A stretch of DNA of 11,244 nt from JAMXLO01 sp041487355. GTDB taxonomy: Bacteria > Pseudomonadota > Alphaproteobacteria > Acetobacterales > Acetobacteraceae. The notes beneath the pieces are model-generated. The model was not told the DNA's origin and did no database searches. It was given only the letters and a program-made list of their open reading frames with translations. Of the stretch, positions 1-6,113 are shown in pieces. The DNA is taken from contig JBGPND010000174.1 in the NCBI GenBank assembly GCA_041487355.1, forward strand, positions 1 through 11,244, written 5' to 3'. Positions within the stretch are counted from its first letter, which is position 1. Every line of letters starts with the position of its first letter. A program made the position numbers and the translations under genes.

Positions 1-43
1 ATACCAACCGCCATTGTTTTTGACTCTTATTGCCGCTCTTTCA

Positions 44-125
44 CCGTCATGGCCGGGCCTGTCCCGGCCATCCGTACCAGCACCAGTGCCGCGACGGATG
101 GCCGGGACAGGCCCGGCCATGACGG
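44..125. repeat. Two-armed nested palindrome (REP/BIME-like)
   Basis: Two 32-nt arms (44-75 and 94-125) are perfect reverse complements separated by 18 nt. Each arm is also a small hairpin by itself: ATGGCCGGG, a 5-nt loop, then CCCGGCCAT. The DNA or RNA could therefore fold either as one long stem or as two adjacent hairpins. This is the layout of paired REP-type intergenic repeats. It shares the CGTCATGGC...GCCATCC frame with the repeat at 7327-7421, so both probably belong to one dispersed family. No transposase lies next to it. The palindrome is directly visible; the family membership is inferred. Confidence 0.9.
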
Positions 126-553
126 GAGAAGCGGGCGCGCACAAAGGGTCATTGGTTCGGGCGCTTGGTATGAGAGCGCGAAGTTTACAATCGACGGAAT
201 GGTGATTCCAAGTCCAGATTTTTCGGGATTCGATGGGGTAATACCAAGAGGCTCGGCTAGTACGTTAATGTACCATGTGGAAAGCCAGATTCCCTCAGGA
301 TCGTTCGCAGCTGAGGCAACGGCAATATTCGAATTCTCCATCGTATATGGACGGGTCTCTGGGTTTTTTCTTCGGAGATGGGAAGAGATACTTAAGATAC
401 GGCATTTCAAGCCAGCACCGAATACTCGATTTTCCTACACCGTCGAGTATCAAACAGATAATCCTTTTACTGCCTGAACCAAACGAAGTTCTAGAGTTCG
501 GCTAGCTGCACGCCCTCCAGAGCCAGCACTGCCAGGAAGAACGTTACTGAGAA
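126..553. other. Stretch without a recognisable gene
   Basis: I see no credible gene between the palindrome and the end of the tetR gene. Frames are open on both strands (for example 49-477 plus and 27-410 minus), but both run through the palindrome, neither begins behind a Shine-Dalgarno sequence, and neither translation resembles a family I know. Base composition is visibly more AT-rich than in the flanking genes. It could be decayed accessory DNA or a regulatory spacer. Confidence 0.5.
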
Positions 554-1207
554 TCAACCGCCTTGCGGCTTGCCGCCCGCCAGCCCAAGGCTTTGCAGAT
601 AGATCAACACCCCGGCCTCCAGCAGCTCCTCCGGCGACATCGGCAGTTTCCGACGCGACGGATCGGCACGCACGAACAGCGAGGCGATACCGTGCGACAA
701 CGCCCAGACATGCAGCGCCATCATCAGCGATGGCGGCCGCTTGTCCCGCGGCAGCGTGGCGGTCAGCCGCTCGGCCGCCTCGCGCAGGATGGCGAAGGCA
801 CGATCCCCGGCGGCGAGCAGGCCGGGATATATGTCGAAGGCGATGCGCGCCTCGAACATCGCCGCGTAGTAGGCCGGCTCATCGCGCGCGAAGGCGAGGT
901 AGGCGCGACCGAGCGCCTCGAAGGCGCGCATCGGATCGGGGAGGCTGTTGTTCCAGGCGGCGGCCAGCGCTGCGGCGAAGCGCTCGAACCCGCGCAACGC
1001 GACCTCCGCGAGCAGTGCTTCGGCGTCGCGGAAGTGGCGATAGGGTGCGGCAGGGCTGACACCGGCCAGCCGCGCCGCCTCCGCGATGGTGAACCCGGCC
1101 GGCCCCTTCTCGGCGATCAGCGTCAGCGCTGCCTCGACCAGCGCCTCACGCAGATTGCCGTGATGGTAGCCGCGGCGTTCGAAGCCGCCTTGCCCGGACC
1201 AACTCAT
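554..1207 (-). CDS. TetR/AcrR-family transcriptional regulator with WHG-type C-terminal domain
   Basis: The 217-residue product has the N-terminal TetR DNA-binding fold. The stretch RGYHHGNLREALVEAAL (about residues 12-28) opens helix 1, and the helix-turn-helix lies at about 39-60 (FTIAEAARLAGVSPAAPYRHF). The signature RGYHHGNLREAL and the Ala/Leu-rich C-terminal half with MALHVWALSHGIASL are typical of TetR proteins with a WHG-type ligand domain. It probably acts as a repressor released by a small molecule; the ligand cannot be read from sequence. The ATG at 1207 was chosen because the conserved region starts about ten residues later. A longer reading to 1318 adds a non-conserved Arg-rich tail. 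No clear Shine-Dalgarno precedes 1207. The gene is divergent from the solute-binding protein at 1445, a common arrangement for a local regulator and its target. Confidence 0.88.
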   Translation of the reverse strand: MSWSGQGGFERRGYHHGNLREALVEAALTLIAEKGPAGFTIAEAARLAGVSPAAPYRHFRDAEALLAEVALRGFERFAAALAAAWNNSLPDPMRAFEALGRAYLAFARDEPAYYAAMFEARIAFDIYPGLLAAGDRAFAILREAAERLTATLPRDKRPPSLMMALHVWALSHGIASLFVRADPSRRKLPMSPEELLEAGVLIYLQSLGLAGGKPQGG

Positions 1208-1224
1208 GTGAAGGAGTTTTACAT
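1206..1224. promoter_or_regulatory. Candidate TetR operator overlapping the tetR start codon
   Basis: The 19-bp sequence ATGTGAAGGAGTTTTACAT is an imperfect inverted repeat: 7-nt half sites ATGTGAA and TTTACAT with one mismatch, separated by 5 nt. It overlaps the tetR initiation codon in the divergent intergenic region. Its size, AT-rich half sites and position fit an autoregulatory TetR-family operator. The match is short and imperfect, so chance cannot be excluded. Binding would block tetR; an effect on the gene at 1445, about 220 bp away, is less obvious. Confidence 0.3.
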
Positions 1225-1444
1225 CACCTGCGCCTGCGATCCAGCGCGGCGCGGCGCGTCCCCGGTGCCCGCATCCCTGCAGCAGCCGGGGAGGTTGACG
1301 GAACAGCCTCTCCCGCAATCACATGCTATACGGTTGCGGCGACGCGGCCGGCTATCCCGCCATGCCGACGGTCGGCCAGACCGAATAAGCGACCCCAGAG
1401 ACGAGGGCACGCCACACAACAACACGTCCAAGGGAGAGGAAACC

Positions 1445-3022
1445 GTGAAACGCAGAACATTCCTGCAAGCGTCGGCTGCCGCCGCGCTACCCACATCCTT
1501 CGCCATCGCCCAGCCGGCAAGTGCCCGCACCTTGCGCTTCGTGCCGCAAGCCAACCTGACCCTGCTCGACCCGATCTTCACCACCGCCCAGCCGACCGTG
1601 AACCACGGCTGGGCGATCTACGACCTGCTGTTTGGCATCAACGCCAAGCTGGAAGCCAGGCCGCAGATGGCGGAGGGCTATACGTTGTCCGACGACGGCC
1701 GGACCTATCTGGTCAAACTGCGCGACGGCCTGAAATTCCACAACGGCGAGCCGGTGCGGGCACAGGATTGCGCGCCCAGTCTGAAGCGCTGGGCGGCGCG
1801 CGAGACCATCGGCCAGACGATGTGGCAATATGTTGACGAATGCGGGGCGCAGGACGATCGCACCCTGAAGATCACCCTCAAGCGGCCGATCCCGATCTTC
1901 ATCGACGCGATCGCCCGTGGCGGCGCCTCGGTCGCCTTCATCATGCCCGAGCATGTGGCGAAGACCGACCCATTCAAGCAGATCAATGAGACGACCGGAT
2001 CTGGCCCCTACAAGTTCCTGCCCAATGAGTTTGTCGCCGGCGCCCACGCCGCCTATGCCCGCAACCCCGACTATGTGCCGCGCCAGGAGCCGGCGGAATG
2101 GATGGTGGGCGGCAAAGTCGCACATTTCGATCGGATCGAGTGGCGGATCATTCCGGATTCCGCGACCGCGGCGGCCGCGCTGCAAGCCGGCGAGGTGGAC
2201 TGGTACGAGCAGGTGCAGCCCGACCTGGTTCCCCTGCTCCGGCGCAATCCCGACATCCGCATCGGCTCGCACAACCCCACCGGCTATAACGGCGTGCTGC
2301 GCTTCAACCACCTGCATCCGCCGTTCAACAACGTCGCCGTCCGGCGCGCGGTGATCATGGGGGTGAACCAGGCCGACTACATGGCTTCAGTCACCGGCGG
2401 CGACGCAACCGCCTTCCAGACATGCAAGTCGATGTTCCCTTGCGGCAGCCACTACGGCCAGGAGGTCGGGGCGGAGGCGATGCAGGGCGACGTCGACAAG
2501 GCACGGGCGATGCTACAGGCCTCCGGCTACAATGGGGAGAAGGTGGTGCTGCTCAATCCGACCGACCTGACCACGGTGGGTCCGCTGGGCGACGTGACCT
2601 ACGATCTGTTGCGGAAGATCGGCATGAACGTGGAGATGGTGGCGACCGACTGGGGCACGGTGGTGCAGCGCCGCGTGTCGCGGGAGCCGGTGGAAAAGGG
2701 CGGCTGGTCGATCATCCACACCTGGGCGCCCTCGACAATTCGTTTCACTCCCGTCGAGCACAGCCAGATCCGCGGCCTGGGTCCCACCGCGTGGTTCGGT
2801 TGGTACAAAGACGACACGATGGAGGCGCTGACCCGCCGCTTCGTGGAGGCGTCGACGGCGGCGGAGCGCGACGCGACGGTGCTGGAGATCCACAAGCGCG
2901 CGTTCGAGATGGTGCCCTGCATACCGCTGGGGACGTTCCAGATCCGTACCGCCTATCGCAGCAACCTGACCGGGGTGATCGAGGCGACTGGTCCGTATTT
3001 CTGGAACGTCAGGCGAGTCTGA
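1445..3022 (+). CDS. ABC transporter substrate-binding protein, family 5 (peptide/OppA-DppA-like)
   Basis: The 525-residue product resembles the periplasmic substrate-binding component of peptide, nickel and opine-type ABC importers (SBP_bac_5). The GTG start at 1445 follows a strong purine-rich ribosome site (AGGGAGAGGA, 1431-1440) and gives a signal peptide. MKRRTFLQASAAAALP contains a twin-arginine motif (RRTFLQ) and a short hydrophobic stretch, with likely cleavage near residues 22-27 (AQPASA). The family-typical segment GYTLSDDGRTYLVKLRDGLKFHNG follows at about residues 77-100, and the protein ends in GPYFWNVRRV, a common ending in this group. No permease or ATPase gene lies within the window, so it is an orphan binding protein here. 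The divergent TetR gene may regulate it. The true ligand is unknown. The reading frame continues open upstream to 563, but that part is antisense to tetR and not coding. Confidence 0.92.
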   Translation: MKRRTFLQASAAAALPTSFAIAQPASARTLRFVPQANLTLLDPIFTTAQPTVNHGWAIYDLLFGINAKLEARPQMAEGYTLSDDGRTYLVKLRDGLKFHNGEPVRAQDCAPSLKRWAARETIGQTMWQYVDECGAQDDRTLKITLKRPIPIFIDAIARGGASVAFIMPEHVAKTDPFKQINETTGSGPYKFLPNEFVAGAHAAYARNPDYVPRQEPAEWMVGGKVAHFDRIEWRIIPDSATAAAALQAGEVDWYEQVQPDLVPLLRRNPDIRIGSHNPTGYNGVLRFNHLHPPFNNVAVRRAVIMGVNQADYMASVTGGDATAFQTCKSMFPCGSHYGQEVGAEAMQGDVDKARAMLQASGYNGEKVVLLNPTDLTTVGPLGDVTYDLLRKIGMNVEMVATDWGTVVQRRVSREPVEKGGWSIIHTWAPSTIRFTPVEHSQIRGLGPTAWFGWYKDDTMEALTRRFVEASTAAERDATVLEIHKRAFEMVPCIPLGTFQIRTAYRSNLTGVIEATGPYFWNVRRV

Positions 3023-3029
3023 CGGGCGG

Positions 3030-3467
3030 TCAACCAGGCTCGGGATAGATGTCAGCCAGATCGATCGTGACGCCCGGCGGGCCGAGCCTGATCGTGCCGA
3101 GATTGATGATGCGCGTGACAATGGCGGCCCCGGCGCGGCTGTGATGGATCACCTCCCGCCGTCGCGTGCGAGCGATGAGATAGTGCTGGATGGAGGCGAC
3201 CCGGAAATAGTCCGCAAGCTGGTCGGCGAAATCGATCGACTGGGTCGACGGCGATGGTGATACCATCGCCCAACGCCTCACATGGCAGATTGGCCGGGCG
3301 GATCGCCTGATCGAGGGCGGCCCAGATACGATTCTTGACCCGCACGTGCCCGGCGCGCTAGGGCGACATCGCCACCGGTTCGCCGGCGATGCGCTCATAG
3401 CGGCCCTTCTGCCCCTCGGCCCATCGGCCCATCGGCGGAACTGCTCGCGACTGAGGCGCTGTGCCAT
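3030..3467 (-). pseudogene. Uma2-family (DUF820) putative endonuclease, disrupted
   Basis: Pieces of one Uma2-type protein can be followed across shifting frames. The N-terminus MAQRLSREQFRRWA begins at 3467. An 8-bp tandem duplication (GGCCCATC twice, 3418-3433) then shifts the frame; removing one copy restores RRWAEGQKGRYERIAGEPVA. A TAG stop (3358-3360) follows MSP, where this family usually has a sense codon. The text continues as RAGHVRVKNRIWAALDQAI to GDGITIAVD, then jumps near 3240-3255 to SPSTQSIDFADQLADYF and on to ADIYPEPG and the stop at 3030. Roughly 40 residues of the usual middle of the family, including part of the PD-(D/E)xK-like core, appear deleted. Uma2 proteins are abundant accessory proteins, often in mobile or cyanobacterial/alphaproteobacterial DNA, with function largely unproven. 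The gene converges on the solute-binding protein gene, 7 bp away. Confidence 0.8.
3418..3433. repeat. 8-bp tandem duplication causing a frameshift
   Basis: The unit GGCCCATC occurs twice without spacing inside the Uma2 pseudogene. Deleting one unit restores a family-like protein reading through this point, so the duplication is probably the inactivating slippage event, or one of several. Confidence 0.8.
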
Positions 3468-3490
3468 GCGTGTCTCCCGCCCTGACGATA

Positions 3491-3673
3491 TCAGCCCTTC
3501 AGCACTTCGACCATCGTGGACCCCCTGCGCCGCCGGACTCTCTGCGACATGGATGCCGGCGGCGCGCATCGCCTCCATCTTCGCCGCCGCGGTGTCGCGC
3601 CCGCCGGAGATCACCGCCCCGGCATGGCGGAGCGGTGGCGCCGGCGATAACCCAATATCGGCTGCTTCACCGC
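3491..3673 (-). pseudogene. Decayed partial copy of the sucD 3' end
   Basis: This segment matches the last roughly 200 bp of the intact sucD (5237 to about 5437) in the same orientation. By eye the first 138 bp are nearly 90% identical, starting exactly at the shared stop codon (TGA at 3491-3493 and 5237-5239). Translation gives RHAGAVISGGRDTAAAKMEAMRAAG-type sequence, including the region of the catalytic histidine. A deletion of about 17 bp near 3629 and a 1-bp insertion near 3520 break the frame, and the 5' four-fifths of the gene is absent. Differences include synonymous changes and conservative substitutions (V to I), so this looks like a diverged homologue rather than a fresh duplicate. 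Similarity is lost immediately beyond the stop codon and past about 3673. Confidence 0.85.
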
Positions 3674-3711
3674 CGAGTTGCGCGTGGCGGTCGGCCTGCC
3701 TCGATCCACGC

Positions 3712-3745
3712 GGGGGATACGGCATGACGGGGGATACGGCATGAC
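3712..3745. repeat. 17-bp perfect tandem duplication
   Basis: The unit GGGGGATACGGCATGAC occurs twice back to back (3712-3728 and 3729-3745), in the gene-free spacer between the sucD remnant and the DUF29 gene. It lies close to the inner edge of the sucD-like fragment and may be a slippage product or scar. No function is evident. Confidence 0.85.
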
Positions 3746-3751
3746 TTAAAG

Positions 3752-3868
3752 GTGTGCAGATGGCTCAGAAGCGGTCCAAGAGCGCATATTGGCCCGCCAG
3801 TGGACGCCGCCACCTTGCGGGAGGTGGACCCGCTTGATCTGGAAGACCCCGCCTGGAGGGCAGCATGA
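3752..3868 (+). other. Possible short ORF or gene remnant coupled to DUF29 gene
   Basis: A frame starting at a GTG at 3752 reads 38 codons and ends in VDPLDLEDPAWRAA; its TGA (3866-3868) overlaps the ATG of the following DUF29 gene in an ATGA junction. Such overlaps are typical of translationally coupled genes, so this may be the surviving tail of a larger upstream gene. There is no clear ribosome site and no family recognised. An alternative reading, MAQKRSKSAYWPA from 3760, ends soon after. Treat as tentative. Confidence 0.2.
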
Positions 3869-4296
3869 GCGACCTCTACGACGACGATATCCTGGTCTGG
3901 AGTGAACGCCAAGCCGAGCTGCTGCGGCGGCGCGCCGCCGGCGAGCTGGTGAACGACGCCGATCTGGATTGGCCCAACATCGCCGAGGAGATCGAGGACG
4001 TGGGGCGCGGTCAGCTGAACGCGGTCGAGTCCCTGCTCACCCAGGCGCTGTTGCACATGCTCAAAGCCGAGGCCTGGCCGCTGAATCGTGACGCGCCGAG
4101 CTGGCGGGCCGAGGCGCGGTTGTTCCGCCGGCAGGCGCGGCGCCGGTTCGTACCATCCATGCGGCAGAGGATCGACCTCGCCGGCCTCTATGCCGACGCT
4201 CTGGCGGGCTTACCCGACATGATGGATGGCCAACCGCCGTTATCGGTGCCTGATGTTTGCCAGGTCACGCTGGACGAGCTGCTGGGCGACCATTGA
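3865..4296 (+). CDS. DUF29 domain-containing protein
   Basis: The 143-residue product shows the DUF29 pattern from end to end: LYDDDILVWSERQAELLRR at about residues 4-22, then WPNIAEEIEDVGRGQLNAVESLL at about 36-58, then the helical LLHMLKAEAWP segment and the SWRAEARLFRRQARRRF region. It is all-helical by appearance and of normal family length. DUF29 has no established biochemical role; the genes are often multicopy in cyanobacteria and alphaproteobacteria and commonly sit in accessory DNA. The ATG at 3865 follows a GGAGG 6 nt away, which fixes the start. The next gene starts 16 nt after the stop on the same strand, so the two may be co-transcribed. Both lie between the two copies of the sucD 3' end. 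Confidence 0.88.
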   Translation: MSDLYDDDILVWSERQAELLRRRAAGELVNDADLDWPNIAEEIEDVGRGQLNAVESLLTQALLHMLKAEAWPLNRDAPSWRAEARLFRRQARRRFVPSMRQRIDLAGLYADALAGLPDMMDGQPPLSVPDVCQVTLDELLGDH

Positions 4297-4312
4297 TTGT
4301 CGGTTGGCGCAA

Positions 4313-4993
4313 GTGACCGACCAGGAATATTGGCGCGACTACAAGCTCATCCGCGATGACGTATCTGTCGCGATCAGAGCCTTCTACACCTACATTGAAG
4401 CGCATAAATGCGCCGAGAACAACCGTATATACAAAGAGATCAGCAAAGAAGCTCCATTCTGGCAGCTACAGCCCTACGGTCTGCAAGCAACATTTTTCAT
4501 TGTGCTCGGCCGAATTTTCGATAAGGACAAGGATGCGCATTCGATCCGCAAGTTCATCAATGCTACAGTGCAGCACAAAGGATACTTCTCGAAGCATGCA
4601 CTTGCTAACCGAAAGTCCACACCGCAGGGGAAGCCGGACTGGCTAGATGATTTCGTGCAGCAGGCTCACGAGCCGAGTGTGAAGGAGATCGAGGCTTTAT
4701 CCGAAGCCCTGAAGCCTCACGAGGAGAAGTACAAGTCCGTATACGGCCCCATCCGCCACCAAGTGTTCGCGCACACGGCCCTCAAAGACAGCGATAAAGT
4801 GTCCGCGCTGTTCTCCAGGACCCAGATCAGCGACATTGAGGATACCCTCTATTTTCTCCAAGACCTCCTGGAAGCCATCTGGCAGCTTGGTCACAATGGC
4901 ATCAAGCCGATACTTGGAACCCGAAGCAGGGATTACGAGGATAAGAATCGGGCTAAGCAAGCCGCAAGGCGCGTGCTGGAAAGCTTGTCATGA
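4313..4993 (+). CDS. Putative HEPN-like (AbiU2-type) hypothetical protein
   Basis: The 226-residue product is mostly helical and charged, with no signal peptide or membrane segment. Near residues 141-154 it reads KSVYGPIRHQVFAH, giving R148-x5-H154. This matches the R-x4-6-H catalytic motif of HEPN RNases, and the surroundings (Y-x-PIR...FAH, then helices rich in I/L with LEAIW and a NGIKPIL tail) recall the AbiU2 subgroup as I remember it. AbiU2-type proteins are linked to phage defence or toxin roles, but that is family inference, not shown here. Start uncertain: GTG at 4313 is preferred; a TTG at 4304 and an ATG at 4226 inside DUF29 are possible, and no good ribosome site is seen. Codon use and base composition are clearly less GC-rich than the neighbours, suggesting horizontal transfer. 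Confidence 0.6.
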   Translation: MTDQEYWRDYKLIRDDVSVAIRAFYTYIEAHKCAENNRIYKEISKEAPFWQLQPYGLQATFFIVLGRIFDKDKDAHSIRKFINATVQHKGYFSKHALANRKSTPQGKPDWLDDFVQQAHEPSVKEIEALSEALKPHEEKYKSVYGPIRHQVFAHTALKDSDKVSALFSRTQISDIEDTLYFLQDLLEAIWQLGHNGIKPILGTRSRDYEDKNRAKQAARRVLESLS

Positions 4994-5236
4994 GACAACG
5001 CGATGAAAGGCCTGTCTTCTTTCGACTTTAGGTGTCGAGAAGATGGTTTACTGGAAGCTTAAGAGGCTGACCCGAAACGCCTGGAGAACGAAGGCAAAAT
5101 TGAGTCTGTTCAATGGGTTGTCCGGACGGAGCCCGGCATCTGGGTTGGACGTGATTCCAGCGTTTTCAATGCCTTAGCCTCCTTCCGGACGCGATTCGAG
5201 CCAGACTCTAAGCGGCACTGCGGTCGTGCGCGGTGC
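4994..5236. other. Gene-free spacer downstream of sucD and the HEPN-like gene
   Basis: This convergent spacer of 243 bp shows no credible gene. A 44-codon frame (5043-5177) lacks a ribosome site and family resemblance. An imperfect hairpin (CTTCTTTCGAC paired with GTCGAGAAG, about 5018-5042) lies just after the plus-strand gene and might help end its transcript, but it has no following T-run. The composition is relatively AT-rich, like the adjacent accessory gene. Confidence 0.4.
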
Positions 5237-6112
5237 TCAGCCCTTCAGCACCGCAACCATCGTGCTGCCCAGTGCCGCCGGACTTTCCGCGACATGGACG
5301 CCGGCGGCGCGCATCGCTGCCATCTTCGCCGCCGCGGTGTCGCGCCCACCGGATATCACCGCACCGGCATGGCCCATGCGCCGCCCCGGCGGGGCGGTTG
5401 CCCCGGCGATGAACGCCACCGTCGGCTTCTTCACCGGATGGCGCGCCAGAAACTCCGCCGCCTCGATCTCGCTCTGGCCGCCGATCTCGCCGATCAGGAC
5501 GATCTGCCTGGTCTCCTCGTCGGCCAGGAACATCTCCAGCACCTCGACGAAGTCGGTGCCTTTCACCGGATCGCCGCCGATGCCCACGCAGGTGCTCTGC
5601 CCGAGGCCGACCGCCGTGGTCTGCGACACCGCCTCGTAGGTGAGCGTGCCGGAGCGGGACACGATGCCGACGCTGCCGCGGCGATGGATGTGGCCCGGCA
5701 TGATGCCGATCTTGCAGGCGTCGGGCGTGATCACGCCCGGACAGTTCGGGCCGATCAGACGGGAACGCGATCCGCTCAGCGCCCGCTTCACCTTCACCAT
5801 GTCGAGCACCGGAATGCCGTCGGTGATGCAGACAATCAGCGGGATCTCGGCATCGATCGCTTCCAGGATGGCGTCGGCGGCGAACGGCGGCGGCACATAG
5901 ATCCCGGTGGCGGTCGCCCCGGTTTTTTCCCGCGCCTCCCACACCGTGTCGAACACCGGCAGGTCGAGATGCGTGGTGCCGCCCTTCCCAGGCGTGACGC
6001 CGCCGACCACCTTGGTGCCGTAAGCGATCGCCTGTTCGGAATGGAACGTGCCCTGGGCGCCGGTGAAGCCCTGCGTAATGACGCGTGTATCGGCATCCAC
6101 CAGAATGGCCAT
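5237..6112 (-). CDS. sucD: Succinyl-CoA synthetase (ADP/GDP-forming) subunit alpha
   Basis: The 291-residue product is the full-length alpha subunit of succinate-CoA ligase, which converts succinyl-CoA, phosphate and NDP to succinate, CoA and NTP in the TCA cycle (cytoplasm, with SucC). The CoA-binding N-terminus has GFTGAQGTFHS at residues 15-25, then GGVTPGKGG at 37-45. The family motif GPNCPG is at 121-126, IGGDP at 178-182, and the phosphorylated histidine is H248 in GRRMGHAGAVISGG. Length and all motifs are normal, so the gene should be active. The ATG at 6112 is 1 nt from the stop of sucC, so the pair is translated together. Unusually, the gene is followed by accessory DNA and a second partial copy of its own 3' end rather than by 2-oxoglutarate dehydrogenase genes. 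Confidence 0.97.
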   Translation of the reverse strand: MAILVDADTRVITQGFTGAQGTFHSEQAIAYGTKVVGGVTPGKGGTTHLDLPVFDTVWEAREKTGATATGIYVPPPFAADAILEAIDAEIPLIVCITDGIPVLDMVKVKRALSGSRSRLIGPNCPGVITPDACKIGIMPGHIHRRGSVGIVSRSGTLTYEAVSQTTAVGLGQSTCVGIGGDPVKGTDFVEVLEMFLADEETRQIVLIGEIGGQSEIEAAEFLARHPVKKPTVAFIAGATAPPGRRMGHAGAVISGGRDTAAAKMAAMRAAGVHVAESPAALGSTMVAVLKG

Positions 6113-6113
6113 G

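Noticed and set aside
27..410. Minus-strand 127-codon and plus-strand 142-codon frames at the left edge
   Set aside because: Both cross the palindrome, lack a ribosome site and have no recognisable family.
1295..1330. TTGACG followed by GCTATA as a promoter for the solute-binding protein
   Set aside because: The spacing is well over the usual 16-18 bp and no good -10 box lies at the correct distance.
563..1444. Long open frame upstream of and continuous with the solute-binding protein
   Set aside because: It runs antisense to tetR; the GTG at 1445 has a strong ribosome site and begins a proper signal peptide.
5043..5177. A 44-codon plus-strand ORF downstream of the HEPN-like gene
   Set aside because: No ribosome site, no family resemblance, and a length expected by chance.
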